Origin: Lycium barbarum
Lineage: Eukaryota; Streptophyta; Magnoliopsida; Solanales; Solanaceae
NCBI RefSeq assembly: GCF_019175385.1
Contig: NC_083340.1
Coordinates: 22,456,336 to 22,520,335, forward strand
Reading direction: 5' to 3'
Length of the DNA stretch: 64,000 bases
The notes under the pieces are model-generated. The model saw only the letters and a list, made by a program, of their open reading frames with translations. It was not told the DNA's origin and searched no databases. Each line of letters starts with the position of its first letter. Within the stretch, counting starts at the first letter, position 1. The position numbers and the translations under genes are program-made. Below are positions 30,691 through 41,797 of the stretch, in pieces.

Positions 30691-32116
30691 GGTACTTGTG
30701 ATATTGAGCTTGTTTGTTGATGTTGATACACGCATTCTCATCCATTTATGATGCATGACTGATACCCGGTGATGATCCGGTATCGTTGATTGAGTGAAAC
30801 TGATATTTTCATAAACTCTTTTACTTGAGTAATTATGAGGAGGTCAATGTCCGAGGTTCAATTCTGGAATCGTTAATTTGTGTGAAACTGATATTTGACA
30901 GACTCTTTTACTTGAGTGATTGTGAGATGGCTGATATCTGATGATCTACTCTGGCATCGTTGTTGCCTAGCCGATTTCGATGATATCCCTTAATCGTTGT
31001 TAGTGCATGGACTCCGCAGGTCCCCCAGAGTAGTGCCGGTGAGACTCTCCCTGTGAGCAATTAGCCAGGGTCCCGTCTGTCTATTGGGCAAATATCGGGG
31101 ACGGGTGGCACTTAGACTTCGTGAGTCACACTGGGTTATGCTATCGAGACGTCGATATTTTCGTCCGGAGTACATGTGTACACCTCATTTCCATGGCATG
31201 GCATTGTATTCATATATCTTGCATTGCATTACATTGATACATCTTGCATTGCATTGAATTACGGCTTGTTTGAGATGATTTGGTGTTTACTTGTGATGAT
31301 TGGATTCGGATTGATTTATTCAGACTTGGCACATTTGGGATTAGATGCTTTACTTAGGCAATGACGTGTACTTGGATCTAGATTTATTGATTGAACTTAT
31401 TGAGGTATCCTATAGACCGTCCGTAAGATTAGTTATATGCTTGGTCTCTATGTGATGTAGGATAATGGGTTTCTTAATGATGAGTTGACTACTAGACTGA
31501 AACGATCGATTTAATGAAATGTGAGTTCCGAGATCGTTGTGAGCTTGACTGGTGAATTATTAGAGTGAAATTAATGCTTAAGGGTATTGATATACAGTGT
31601 GTAGTAGATAGGCGTATGACTTGATTGGGTTGTTATCATGTTTATCTGTAAATTCTTTTAATGATATGTGTTACTAACCATTTTCGGCCTATGATACTTA
31701 CTCAATACGTGTGGTTTGTACTGATATTGCACTTGCTACACCCTTTTTGGGGTGTAAATTGTTTCAGGTGATTGATCAAAGCATATGTGGAAATACGCGG
31801 TGTCTATCTGGAAGGTCTCCTCCCATTTTATTCTGGGACGGAGGTTGAGTCTTAGAATGTAGTGGTAATCTGAAGTCATTAGTCGCTCTTGTACTAGTCT
31901 AGACCAGGTCTTGGGAACTTAAAGCGTCCTTATCTATTTAACGATTGTAAATATTTTCCATCTTAGAGTTTATTAAGCAATTGATTCCCGCTGTTAATAG
32001 TACTTAGCTTTTGGAATATTCAAATTGTCTTTACTTGATTGTTGTGTATTGATTAAGGGTTCGCCTACCGAGGAGGGAAGGGTAGTGCCCGTGTGATCCT
32101 AAATTAGGCCGTGACA

Positions 32117-32819
32117 TCAGGAAAGGTATCTCAACTTCAGCAGGTATGACTGCTTCAGTTCCATAGACCAGCAAGTATGGAGTTGCTCCTGTTGAAGTTC
32201 TGGCCGTAGTACGGCATCCCGACAGAGCATAAGGCAACTGCTCATGCCAACCCTTATGATTATCAGTCATTTTCCTTAATATCTATCCTCTTGATATTCT
32301 TATTGGCTGCTTCTACGGCTCCGTTCATTTGCGGCCGGTAAGCTATCGAATTTCGATGGGTGGCCTTGAATTGCTCACAGATATCCTTCATCAGGTGGCT
32401 ATTCAGATTTTCTCCATTATCTGTTTTGATGGACTCGGGCACACCGAATCTACATATGATGTGGTTTCGCACAAAGTCTGCCGCCACTTTCTTTGTTACT
32501 GATTTGTAAGACGTTGCTTCCACCCACTTGGTGAAATAGTCAATGGCAACCAAAATGAACCGGTGGCCATTCGAGGCTGCGGGCTTAATGGGTCCAATAA
32601 CATCTATGCCCCAAGCGATGAAAGGCCATAGTGAGCTCATAGCGTTAAGCTCACGTGAAGGGACTTTGATCAGATCACCGTGGATCTGGCATTGATGGCA
32701 CCTTTGCACATACTTGCAACAGTCACTCTCCATAGTCATCCAATAATATCCAGCTCGTAGAATCTTTTTTGCTAATACGAATCTATTCATGTGGGGTCCA
32801 CATGTTCCCGCATGTACTT
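32117..32819 (-). pseudogene. Integrase zinc and catalytic domains, Ogre-like copy B
   Basis: Minus strand: zinc domain VHAGTCGPH ... CCKYVQRCHQC, then the catalytic core with Asp (WGIDVIGP), Asp (IKTDNGEN) and Glu (GAVEAANK), spacing D,D-35-E intact. Near 32265 a frameshift separates it from MTDNHKGWHEQLPYAL ... PYLLVYGTEAVIPAEVEIPF. The open frame extends upstream to 32886, but its first 22 codons are solo-LTR sequence and not integrase. It is flanked on both sides by inserted solo LTRs. Confidence 0.87.
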
Positions 32820-33995
32820 TGATTACGTCCAAATCCACCCTATTAATTAGAATGGGCACGGTCGTATGCAAATATATTTTACCCAACTATGAGTCGGGGT
32901 CGAATCCCACAGAGAACAATATGTAGGCGATTAGGAAAAGTAGGAATTTTCACCAATGATAGCTAAAGCCAAACGATGGATAATATTTTGGTTTTGTTTG
33001 AGAGAAAATTATAACTAATGCAAAAATGTAAACTAACCTAGAAAGCAAGTAAAATGATCAATGGCCACAAGCATGGATACAAGGAAAACTACGCTCAAGT
33101 AACGATCCAATGTATTTCATGATTTACAAATAATGGTGAGTTTATATTACTTAGCCTCGGATAATGACTCTAAATTAGCTTCTTCCGAAGACTAACTAGA
33201 CTACCTAATTGAATATCCCTAAAGCAATTAGGAGCATTAAGAACACCCGAATATGGCTACAGTGGTGTCGCCTATTCCTAGGTCGATTTCCATTAGATGA
33301 GGGTTAACGCCCCAAATTCTTGTTAATTAATCTTTCCCAATCCCGAGTTTGCCTCTTCCAAGTTTAAACCGAAATAAATGGGCAAGTCTTAGGGTTAGCT
33401 ACTCCCTTAAGAATCATTCAACATGAGATTAATTAAAGAAACAATAACCCACTTCATTAGGAATAAAATCATTCAACACATAAGCAAAACAAGAGATTCA
33501 ATCCAAACTTAAACAATATATACTTCCATAAACAAGGTTCAAGTATTGAAATGAAATACTACACACAAAAATATTCAATACAAAGCAAGAGTAGAAGAAA
33601 TGGGTAAAGAATTTCTCATTGGGTGCTTCCAAATCTCCTCTTCCAAGGTGTTGGTGATGAACCCTAGCCTCCAAGAACTTGTGTGTTGTGCCAAAGATGA
33701 TAATGTTTTTGCCCTAAGCCTCTCTTTTATGCCTCATATTTCAGATTTGCAATTCTGCCCGTTTTTTGCGAATCTGTCCCGTTTTTGCAAAACTGTCCAG
33801 TTTTGACAGTTTTGCAAATCTGTCCAATTTGACCTCTTTTTGACTTTATTTTCACTTGGTTTCTTCCGATCACTTTTAAATCACATAAACCTGTAAAATA
33901 GATGTAAATGATATTAAATGCACTATTTTCTCAAGCAAACATAGCAAAAATATAAGATTAAAGCAGAGATAAGTTGGTAAAATACCAACTTATCA
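32820..33995 (-). mobile_element. Solo LTR (1.18 kb), Athila-like family, in copy B pol
   Basis: Exact TACTT target duplication at 32815-32819 and 33996-34000; plus-strand ends TGATTACGTCC and ACTTATCA. It lies between LLEEV and HAGTCGPH of pol. Its left part is the reverse complement of the 3' part of the LTRs at 12272 and 18223 (ACGTCCAAATCC, CGAATCCCAC and others), so it is a related subfamily. Its 5' terminus (right end here) carries a perfect 12-bp inverted repeat, GATAAGTTGGTA with TACCAACTTATC, around AAA (33968-33994). It lacks the GCGATCGC array. Confidence 0.92.
33743..33826 (-). repeat. GGACAGATTTGCAAAA short-repeat array in the solo LTR
   Basis: On the minus strand about four units, GGACAGATTTGCAAAA, GGACAGTTTTGCAAAA, GGACAGATTCGCAAAA and GGCAGAATTGCAAA. 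They sit just upstream of a TATA-like CATAAAAGAG. The related full element has the GCGATCGC array at the corresponding place. Confidence 0.65.
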
Positions 33996-34788
33996 TACTT
34001 CCTCTAGAAGTTTGGTGGCTTCGCGGGTATCTACACATCTGAGCAGACCCAAATCAGGCGTTCGTTTGTATAGCACTTCTTTATTTAGGAAGAAACCATT
34101 TGCCATTCTTTGGATGGTCTTCTTTTGTCCATTTGTAATGCCTTCGAGGTATTCCCGTCCTTCCAGATACATTTTTGATGTCGCCGTACCACGGCTTGCC
34201 ATCTAGCTCAGCTTTCACATAGCAGCAGTGGGCATGTTCTTTTTTCATACTTATCCTTAGCGGGTCGATGTGACTGCTTTCAGGATGCTGGATTATTGAC
34301 ACTATTGTGGCCAGTGCATCAACAAATTCATTCTGGGCCCTTGGCGTATGTCGAAACTCAATCTTTCGGAGCTTCTTGCACAATCTTTGTGCCAAGTTCA
34401 CATATGGTAAGATTTTTTCATTTTTGGTGGCCCATTCGCCTTGTAATTGGTGAATCAGTAAGTCGGAATCTCCAATGACCAATAGTTCATTAATGTCCAT
34501 ATCTAGTGCCATTTTGAGACCTAGTATGCAGGCTTCGTATTCAGTCATGTTGTTGGTACAGCGGAACTTGAGCTTAGCAGCCATGGGGCAGTGTCGCCCA
34601 TTTTTCGATATCAAGACCGCTTCGATTCCGGAACCTTTGTAATTCACGGCTCCGTCAAAGAACAATTTCCAGCCAGTATAGGATTCTGCTGCTCCTTCTT
34701 GTATAGCTAATACCCCTTCGTCTGGGAAATGGGTACGAAGTGGTTCAAGTTCTTCATCCACCGGGCTCGCGACTAGTAAGTCAGACAA
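33996..34788 (-). pseudogene. Second (archaeal-like) RNase H and linker, copy B
   Basis: Minus strand from 34788: after a Pro/Glu lead, WKLFFDGAVNYKGSGIEAVL (catalytic Asp), NNMTEYEACILGLKMALD (Glu), VIGDSDLLIHQLQGEW (Asp) and EFVDALATI (Asp). This extra RNase H after the usual one marks the Tat lineage. The four expected acidic positions are visible. After GDIKNV a frameshift near 34200 leads to TNGQKKTIQRMANGFFLNKEVLYKRTPDLGLLRC, the normal linker to integrase, ending LLEEV at the solo LTR. Confidence 0.82.
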
Positions 34789-34791
34789 AGC

Positions 34792-35178
34792 CTATCCTTT
34801 AACGGCTTGCTGGGCTACGTATACAATGTCGAATACACTCAATAGCATCTGCCATTTGGCCAACATTCCGATGGGCATGGGCTGGCAGAATATGTACCTC
34901 AACGGATCCATCTTGTATATGAGGTGGGTGGTATATGAAGACAAATAATGCCTCAATTTCTGAGCTACCCAAGTTAGAGCACAGCAAATTTTTTCCACCA
35001 GCGTATATCTCGCCTCGCAGGCTGTGAATTTTTTGCTCAGATAATAAATGGCACGCTCATTTTTCCCTTCTTCATCGTGATGTCCTAACAGGCATCCAAA
35101 TGCCTTTTCAGCAACCAACAAGTACAACAGCAAAGGACTCTCAGGCCTTGGTGGTACCAGGACTGGTAGGTTGGACAA
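34792..35178 (-). pseudogene. First RNase H, Ogre-like copy B
   Basis: Minus strand: LLLYLLVAEKAFGCLLGHHDEEGKNERAIYYLSKKF, TLVEKICCALTWVAQKLRHYL and MDPLRYIFCQPMP, the RNase H partner of RT. The first catalytic Asp position reads as hydrophobic Leu/Leu (LYLLVAE). That fits the idea that this copy of the fold is degenerate in Tat elements and the second RNase H does the work; this is an inference. Confidence 0.8.
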
Positions 35179-36070
35179 ATATCTCTTGATAGTGTCGAAT
35201 GCCTCTTGGCTCCTCTATCCATTTTGTAGGAGCGTCCTTTTTCAAAAGCTTAAGGATGGGCTCCACAATGATGGTGGATTGAGCTATGAACCGCCCGATG
35301 TAATTTAGCCTTTCCAGGAAACTCATGACTTCTTTCTTAGTTTGAGCAGGAGGCAACTCTTAGATTGCTTTGATCTTTGTTGGGTCTAGCTCTATACCCC
35401 TTTGGCTGACTATGAATCCCAATAACTTTCCAGCCGGTACTCCGAACGCACATTTGACCGGGTTCAATTTCAAATTAAACTTCCGGAGTCTATTGAAGAT
35501 CTTCCTCGAATGTGTGGTATGCTCCGAACTTTCTCTTGACTTGATAATGACATCGTCCATATAGACTTCAATCTCTATGTGGATCATGTCGTGGAAAATG
35601 GTAGTCATTGCTCTTATGTATGTTGCATCGGCGTTCTTGAGGCCGAAGGGCATTACCCTGTAATGGTACACTCCCCATGGGGTAATGAAAGTTGTCTTCT
35701 CTGCATCCTCTCGATCCATTAAGATCTGGTTGTATCCGGCGAAACAATCCACAAACGATTGTAACTCGTGCTTGGCACAATTGTGTATGAGTATGTGGAT
35801 GTTTGGGAGTGGAAAATTATCCTTTGGGATAGACTTCTTTAGATCTTGATAATCCACACAGATTCTTATCTTGCCGTCTTTCTTGGGCACCAGGACTATA
35901 TTGGCTAGCCATGTGGGTAGGATGTTACTTTCACTACTCCTGACTCAATCTGTTTCTCCACCTCGTCTTTGATTCAGATACTAAGATCTGGTTTGAATTG
36001 TCAGGTTTTCTGCTTTACTGGAGCAAAACCCTCATTGATGGGCAGCCTGTGAGACACTATGCTGGTACTT
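35141..36070 (-). pseudogene. Reverse transcriptase, Ogre-like copy B
   Basis: The main open part (35890-35360) reads MPKKDGKIRICVDYQDLKKS, FVDCFAGYNQILM, TPWGVYHYRVMPFGLKNA and the catalytic YMDD (residues 110-113 of that frame). It continues in 35356-35141 (EVMSFLERLNYIGRF). Upstream remnants to about 36060 (SHRLPINEGFAPVKQK, DEVEKQIESG) are broken by stops and a one-base loss near 35925 (TSYP/TWLANIV). Catalytic Asp pair is intact. Confidence 0.87.
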
Positions 36071-36777
36071 AGCCCTGACATGTTGGCATATGACCATGTG
36101 AAGACGTCCACGTATTCCCTTAGCAAACTTATCAATTCCTTTTTTAGAGGGGTATCTAGGTGTGCGCTTATCCTTGTTTCTTTGACATCCTCCTCATCAC
36201 CTAGATTTATGGTTTCTGTTTCATCCAGGTTTGGCTTCTGCTCATTCCCAATTGTTCTACTTGCTCTGTGAGACCCTCGAATACCATTGTGGTCTCGTCG
36301 TATTCCTCATATTCTTCTTCATCTATGATGCCCGACTCATTCATTTCGCAACATGTCATGACATTTAAGGTTGCTTATTGTTTCCATTAATGAAAAGAAA
36401 ATTTAAGGCAAAATATGTTAGTATAAATATGCGTGCAACAAATAAAACAGTTTTAATAAATCATGGCTTTCATTAATTTAAAAATATTTAGGAATACAAA
36501 CTGTGGTCCTGGCTAAGGTCAAGCCATTTCCGCTTTTTGAAAACATTACGAAGTATGTAAATGACAAAGAGGGTCAGTAATCGGGCCTCGACCGATTCCC
36601 CCCATTTTCAAAAATAAATTCATCTTTCTCTACTGAAGAGCCAGCAGCGGGGTAGAGGTCCAGTTGGACAGCTGCTCGCCTGGTTCTGCCTCTCTGATGC
36701 TGGGTGTTTCAGCACATTCTTCCAGAATCATAGAGCAATCTTGCTCTTGGAATAGCATCCTTATCCCTTCTTTAATG
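36071..36777 (-). other. Degenerate linker between G-patch and RT, copy B
   Basis: About 700 bp of minus-strand pol that I can only partly read, with short acidic fragments near 36300 and MFQEQDCSMILEE near 36770. In the Ogre lineage this stretch can hold an intron; I see no decisive splice sites. Confidence 0.5.
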
Positions 36778-37155
36778 TCAGGATCCTCTGGCACAGGCAT
36801 TTTTTCGAGGAATGACTGGTACATATTTGGAATGGGTTTGCAGAGATCTGCAACCTTTTTGTCTCTTCTTGGTAGGTATCTCTGCCTCTATTGGGATGTA
36901 ACCAAGCCCAAAGCGAAAATTATCTTGAAGGATAGGAATGGGCTTAGTGATGCCTTGTAGATTCCTCCCTAAACCTATTCCTGATTCAAACCCGTTTAGA
37001 AGCATGGTGGAAGAGATCATTTTATAAACCGCTGGCATGGGAGTTTCCAGGGAGTCTATCTTGTGGGCCGCTCCTACTAACTCCATGACATAGAAATCCG
37101 TTCCTTTGGGTGTGGCTTCAATGACAGGTACTGAATTGTCTAGATAATTGTGCAT
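36778..37155 (-). pseudogene. G-patch domain segment, Ogre-like copy B
   Basis: Minus strand: MELVGAAHKI, then MLLNGFESGIGLGRNLQGI ... RFGLGYIP, the Gly-rich signature of a G-patch, an RNA-helicase-interacting motif found between protease and RT in Ogre/Tat elements. It is open for 125 codons but out of frame with the neighbours. Confidence 0.75.
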
Positions 37156-37286
37156 GCTGGCTTCTCCGTGGATAGTACTGCCCCTGCCATATGGATCTAT
37201 AGTCTTCCCAGAAGCAAATTGTAATTGGTTGGTATTTCCATGACTTGGAATTCAGTGGTGAACTCAGCAGGTCCTTTTTGAAAATC

Positions 37287-37511
37287 CTATTCAACTACTC
37301 CAGTGGCATCACAACGTCCTCTGTCAAATGCTCTTATGTTACTGTGGCTTTGACGAACATTTCTGAGGTCACACCCTAGATGAGTCAGAGTGGATTCGGG
37401 GCAAATGTTAAGTCCTGCCCCATTGTCAATCAACACCCGGGTTACCACTTTATTGCAACACATAATAGTGATGTGCAACGCTTCGTTGTGATTTATGCCT
37501 TTCTTGGGCAA
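37287..37511 (-). pseudogene. Aspartic protease segment, Ogre-like copy B
   Basis: Minus strand reads ALHITIMCCNKVVTRVLIDNGAGLNICP. The catalytic Asp sits in DNGAG in place of DTGS, a variant usual in this lineage. About 75 codons are open. Confidence 0.72.
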
Positions 37512-37755
37512 CTCTTTTTCTGTGAAGGCAATTTGATGTTCCTACATAACACGGGCGACCATTTCGACCAGATTTTCACTGTTTGTTCCAATTGGGACAT
37601 GAAATTCCTCCAGCACCTTTATTATAGCAAGAAGGGTTTGGGGTGAACTCTGCAGCAATGCTAGCACTAATATTTGGGTTGGTGTCTTCTTTAAATGCTC
37701 GACGATGGAGTTTTCCTTTAGCTTCATATGGCGCCAAAATTCTTCAGCTTCACCT

Positions 37756-39949
37756 TCAGTGATGGTCCTTTTTCTGATTACCTTCTCTTCGGGGTCCCCC
37801 TTGGGCTAGGTCTCCAGTAGTATAACATTTCTCTGATGTTGTGCTACCATGTGCGGTGGCCATTTGGACTACAAACTCTTTCCGAGGCGGCGTCGGAGTC
37901 ACTTGAGCAATATGTGTTATTACTGGTGCAACGACTAATACGTTAAATTGCAGGCATTCCTGTAGGGACAGTGACGCTACTGTACGTTCAAGTTCTTTCA
38001 GAGAATCGCAGATTGTGGACCTTCCTGCGACCCAATCTTCTTCTCTCTCAATCATGTGAATTACATTGTTGCCATAGTTCGGCAAAAGATTGGTGTTCAT
38101 ATTTGGAGGGGCCGTTTGGAGCACAATTTCTTTTCGGTTAATCAGATCTTGTATTTTGTACTTGAGATTAATGCAATCCTCAGTACTGTCCCCTATGCCA
38201 TTGGAGTGATAGGCACATGCTTGGTCAGCTCGGTAAAACTGGTTCTTTGGATCAACGGCCTTTGGTGGAAGCACTTGAATCATTCCAGTCGTGCTTAACC
38301 TTTTGAACAAATCGTTCCGAGATTCCATTAGCGGAGTGAACACCCGAGGGGGTTTCTTCTCAAAATTTGGACGTAGTGCATTATAGGCATTTGGTGGGGG
38401 TTGATTCTGATAAGCATTGGTTTGGTTATTTTGTGGGATACGGTAGATGGGTGGGGGAGTCTGATAATTTGGTTGTGGAGCTTGGTAATTTGGTGGGGGT
38501 GATTGGAAGGTATTTGGTGGATCTTGGTAACTTTAGGGTGGTGATTGGAAGGTTAGTTGCGCGAAATATATGGGCGCCGTGTTGTAAGGGGTGGGTACAT
38601 AGGTATTTGGAGGAGGTGAAGCATATGCTCCCATCGGGAAATCTTCCCTTCTTTTGGGCTTAGGGGTGTGGGATATGCTAGCCACGTCTTCTTTCTTCTT
38701 GCGCATGAACCCGGTTGAACTTGAACCAACAGATTTTCCAGTCATGCTTATGATTTGGCCGATTTTAAGACCATCTTCTATGGCCTGGCCCATCTTGACC
38801 AATTCAGAGAAGGGTCTCCCGGCCATTGAAAGCATTCTATCGTAGAAGTCTGTCTCTTGCGAGCGGATAAAAATCGAAACAAGTTCTTCTTCCCCCATAG
38901 AAGGTTGCACTCGGGCAGCTTCCGTTCTCCACCTGCTTGCATATCCGCGAAAGTTCTCGGTGGATTTGTGTTTCACTTTCTCCAGATAATACCTAGCTGG
39001 TACCGTCTCCATATTAAAATAGAATCTTTCCATGAAAGCAGCGGCCATGTCCTCCCATGTGACCCAACGGCGTGTATCTTGCGCCGTGAACCATTCTGGT
39101 CGTAGTAGGCCCACAGGTGCGCTTTAGGATTGCCCGTCCCGTTAAACAATTTGAATCGGGGTACTTTGAAGCCTTAGGGTAAATTCAAATTGGGATGCAT
39201 GCACAAATCATCATAACTTAGACCTGTGCCAGTGAGGTAGTCCTCATAGATCGGTCCAACATTGCGGTCATCTTCCGCTTAAGCCTTTCCTCCTATTTTT
39301 CCTGTTCGGCCTTCCAAGCCTTTTCCATCTCTTCATAGTGATTGATTTCTTGATCAGGCGAGAAGGTACCTGGTGTGACAGGTGTGTGGAAGGAAACAAC
39401 AGAGCGAATTCGAGAAATCGGAGTGCTTTTGTTAGTTGGTAGTGGGGTGATGCTTTGTTGTATAGTGATGCCAGGGTAAGTGTTTTGTGGCATTGGGTAA
39501 TAGGGGATAGAGTGGGCGGTCCTGGGTATTTGGTTGGTGTTAAGTGGTGGTAGGATGTAGCTTGAAGCGCCAATGTGTCCATCAATCGGGGTAAATGGAA
39601 TGGTGGTCACAACAGACCTAGTAGGGAAATGATCTGGTAATGGCGAATTCAGAGATGGAAAAAATGTTGGAGGCCTTCTTTCTTCAACAGAGGCCGCTCG
39701 GGCAGTATTAGCAACTTATTTTCGCGCCACTTCCTCTTGAAGATGGGCGATCTTTTCAAACATCATTTTCATGACGTCTTCAGTGGTTGATGACTCAGGC
39801 AGCTCTCGCAGAGGTGATTCTCTGAGAGTGATATCAGTAGGGGTAGTTTCGTTCCCTGAAGTATCAGTCATTTTCTCTTTGCCTTTGTCTTGTAGGGATA
39901 ACGATCCTATTGCAGCTTTAGACCTTGTGAAGTATGCCAGTGTGAACAC
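37756..39949 (-). pseudogene. Gag of Ogre-like copy B (broken)
   Basis: N-terminal helical part (39949-39716), Pro-rich part (39610-39293), core (39114-38533: WFTAQDTRRWVTWEDMAAAF, then YYLEKVKHK) and a C-terminal part (38343-37756) with a degenerate zinc box CAYHSNGIGDSTEDC, where Asp replaces the second His. A deletion of about 80 bp near 39100 removed AHLWAYCDQLVGV-type residues that copy A retains. Several frame changes separate the parts. Confidence 0.8.
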
Positions 39950-40198
39950 GAATCAACTTCTCTTTCTATAAGAAAAGAATAACTCAAAGGCAAACAAAGT
40001 TAGTTTCGTCAGAATAAAGGAAAGAAAAGCAAGATATCACATATAAATGGTAGTTAAAACACTTAGCACAGAAAGGATCATATGTTTGATTCAAATGCCT
40101 AATTGATCTCTTGTACTGAGTTCGGGGTACTTGAGTTTTGTTTAAGTGAGGGGAATATAATATTTATAATATATAGGGACTGAGTCTTACGTAGACTT

Positions 40199-40335
40199 CC
40201 TACATATCCCTCCGCGAGAAGTCAGGCCTTTCCGTAGTTCGGCTTATATCAAAATAATCCTAAACCTACCCGTGACCAGGTTTGATAGAGGCTTCTTGCG
40301 TATCCTTCCTTGATACATCAGTTCGGCGCAGTTCC
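40199..40335 (-). other. Two copies of the CCTACGTATCC hairpin module (copy B)
   Basis: At about 40199-40241 and 40291-40335, the orthologues of the pair at 10848-10984. The second has changed its inner stem from TCCC/GGGA to TATCC/TGATA while still able to pair. Confidence 0.6.
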
Positions 40336-40477
40336 GTTTACATAAAATGGGGGGATAAATCCGTGTTAAATACAAAAAATGGAATCCCTTAAAACTACCC
40401 AAAAAGCGACCTTTCTTTTGAGGTCAATATAGGTTGTTTGTCCGTCCAACCTTTCCTGGCCCTAAGGCTCCCAAATC

Positions 40478-41506
40478 CTAATACTGAGAAGGGAGCACCA
40501 ACCAAAGGGCTCCCTTGTGGACCAAATTTTCCAACTCAAATTTAAACGCATCGCATTCTTCTATGTCATGACCTAAAGCTCCGGAGTGGTACAGACACAT
40601 TTTGCGACGGCCAACTCCCTCAGTTTGAGCTCTTCTGGTTCTGATGGGGCAAATCTTCCCAATACTGACCAATTTCCGGAAGATGTTGGCATAAGAGTCT
40701 CTGAACACTGTGAAGTCGTAATGCCAAATACGAGTGTTCCGAGTAATCCCCTCAGTTGGAATGATGTTGTCATGGATCAATAGGGAATGCGGTCCCCACA
40801 TCTTGGTGATGTTTTTCTCATCTATCAGTCTGATGAGTCTTCTTATGAAGGCTAAGCATTCATTGAGGGTATGCCCAGCCTGATCCTGGTGATAATGGCA
40901 TCTCTTAGGTGCGAAGGCCAGAGGGCAAGGTAGCAACCTATCAAAGCAGATATTGACTATTCCTTTGCTTTGGAATTTGATCATCATCTCCTCATTCGTA
41001 ACCTGCTGAGGTGAGACTTGGTAGGGACAATCCAACGCTTTGATCGCAATATCCCACCATTCGGGTAAGGCTGGCCGAGCATACTTCATTTGCTCTATGG
41101 GCTCCTCCCTAGGACTTGATAACGCAGCAGAAGCTCCTTCCCCTTTAGGGCTTGATGGTGCAGCAGAGTTTTTTTCCCTTTTTACGCTCGAAGGCGCAGC
41201 GGAGGCAGCCCCCTTTGATGGCCAGGTTTGCTCTTGTGGGTCCAATTCCATTTCTTCTTCCTCGGACTCTTTCAATATTGGGATGTACTCAAGAAGCCTT
41301 TTTCCCTTGTCAAGGGTGCTTTCTCCCTGAGCTTCGATAGGTTTTTCAGGCGAGCTTTCCGCCGAATCCAATAATTCATCCGCCTCCTTAATCTTGGTCT
41401 TTACTATCCGAATTTGTTTCTCGAGATCTTGAATCTTTCGTCTCAGCGAAACCTCATTCTTCTTCATGACCTCGAGCACAAGCGCAATTTTGTTGTTCAT
41501 CTTCAA
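40478..41506 (-). CDS. Extra ORF with two C-x2-H...GH-x4-C boxes, between ORF1 and gag
   Basis: Intact 342-codon frame. Residues 1-50 form a basic and acidic coiled coil (EVSLRRKIQDLEKQIRIVKT). Residues 50-140 are acidic and Ala/Ser/Pro-rich. Residues 145-340 read PEWWDIAIKALDCPYQ, FDRLLPCPLAFAPKR and box 1, CHYHQDQAGHTLNEC, followed by LAFIRRLIRLIDEKNI. Box 2, CLYHSGALGHDIEEC, is followed by DAFKFELENLVHKGAL. Each box is the zinc-knuckle-like unit normally found in Tat gag. Position upstream of gag is odd, and element C has nothing comparable between ORF1 and gag. It may be a duplicated or captured gag C-terminus. Confidence 0.75.
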   Translation of the reverse strand: MKMNNKIALVLEVMKKNEVSLRRKIQDLEKQIRIVKTKIKEADELLDSAESSPEKPIEAQGESTLDKGKRLLEYIPILKESEEEEMELDPQEQTWPSKGAASAAPSSVKREKNSAAPSSPKGEGASAALSSPREEPIEQMKYARPALPEWWDIAIKALDCPYQVSPQQVTNEEMMIKFQSKGIVNICFDRLLPCPLAFAPKRCHYHQDQAGHTLNECLAFIRRLIRLIDEKNITKMWGPHSLLIHDNIIPTEGITRNTRIWHYDFTVFRDSYANIFRKLVSIGKICPIRTRRAQTEGVGRRKMCLYHSGALGHDIEECDAFKFELENLVHKGALWLVLPSQY

Positions 41507-41797
41507 ATTCTGAGAAAATCATTAGGCTTAGCGCAAGTATTTTGTTCATTGTTTTTCTTTGAGTGAGTGGACAGTATTCGAGATCAATTGAGCATTTAAA
41601 CAAAACATATGGAAGCAAATAGGGTCACACAAAGCAGTTCATAAGATTATACTGCGCGCATTCTTAAACATAACTAAACGGTTGAAACATAAATGAGCCA
41701 TTTGAATTAAACCATTGCCCCATAAAAAAAAAATCCTCCCTGCAGGGGTACAAAAGATAAAGTAAAGACAGTGCATAAACATAAATCAGCAGAAATG

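Larger units (their letters stand above)
28857..32116 (+). mobile_element. Solo LTR (3.26 kb) inside copy B integrase
   Basis: Starts CGTAACGACC (T-to-C at the first base; the sister copy at 52190 has TGTAACGACC) and ends GGCCGTGACA. Target duplication is TCAGA (28852-28856) and TCAGG (32117-32121). Joining the flanks at TCAGG restores an uninterrupted integrase reading frame. It has no coding content. Internal features are a TATATATA near 29042, a GC-rich palindrome block (29150-29310) and a minisatellite (30545-30690). A solo LTR arises by recombination between two LTRs of a full element. Confidence 0.88.

Noticed and set aside
30458..30756. Three overlapping minus-strand frames with QQWV/NTNSGYAN repeats
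   Set aside because: They lie on the 44-bp minisatellite of the solo LTR; all frames are open because the unit lacks stops.
32820..32886. Integrase start at 32886
   Set aside because: The first 22 codons lie in the inserted solo LTR, which ends at the TACTT duplication; integrase sequence begins at 32819.
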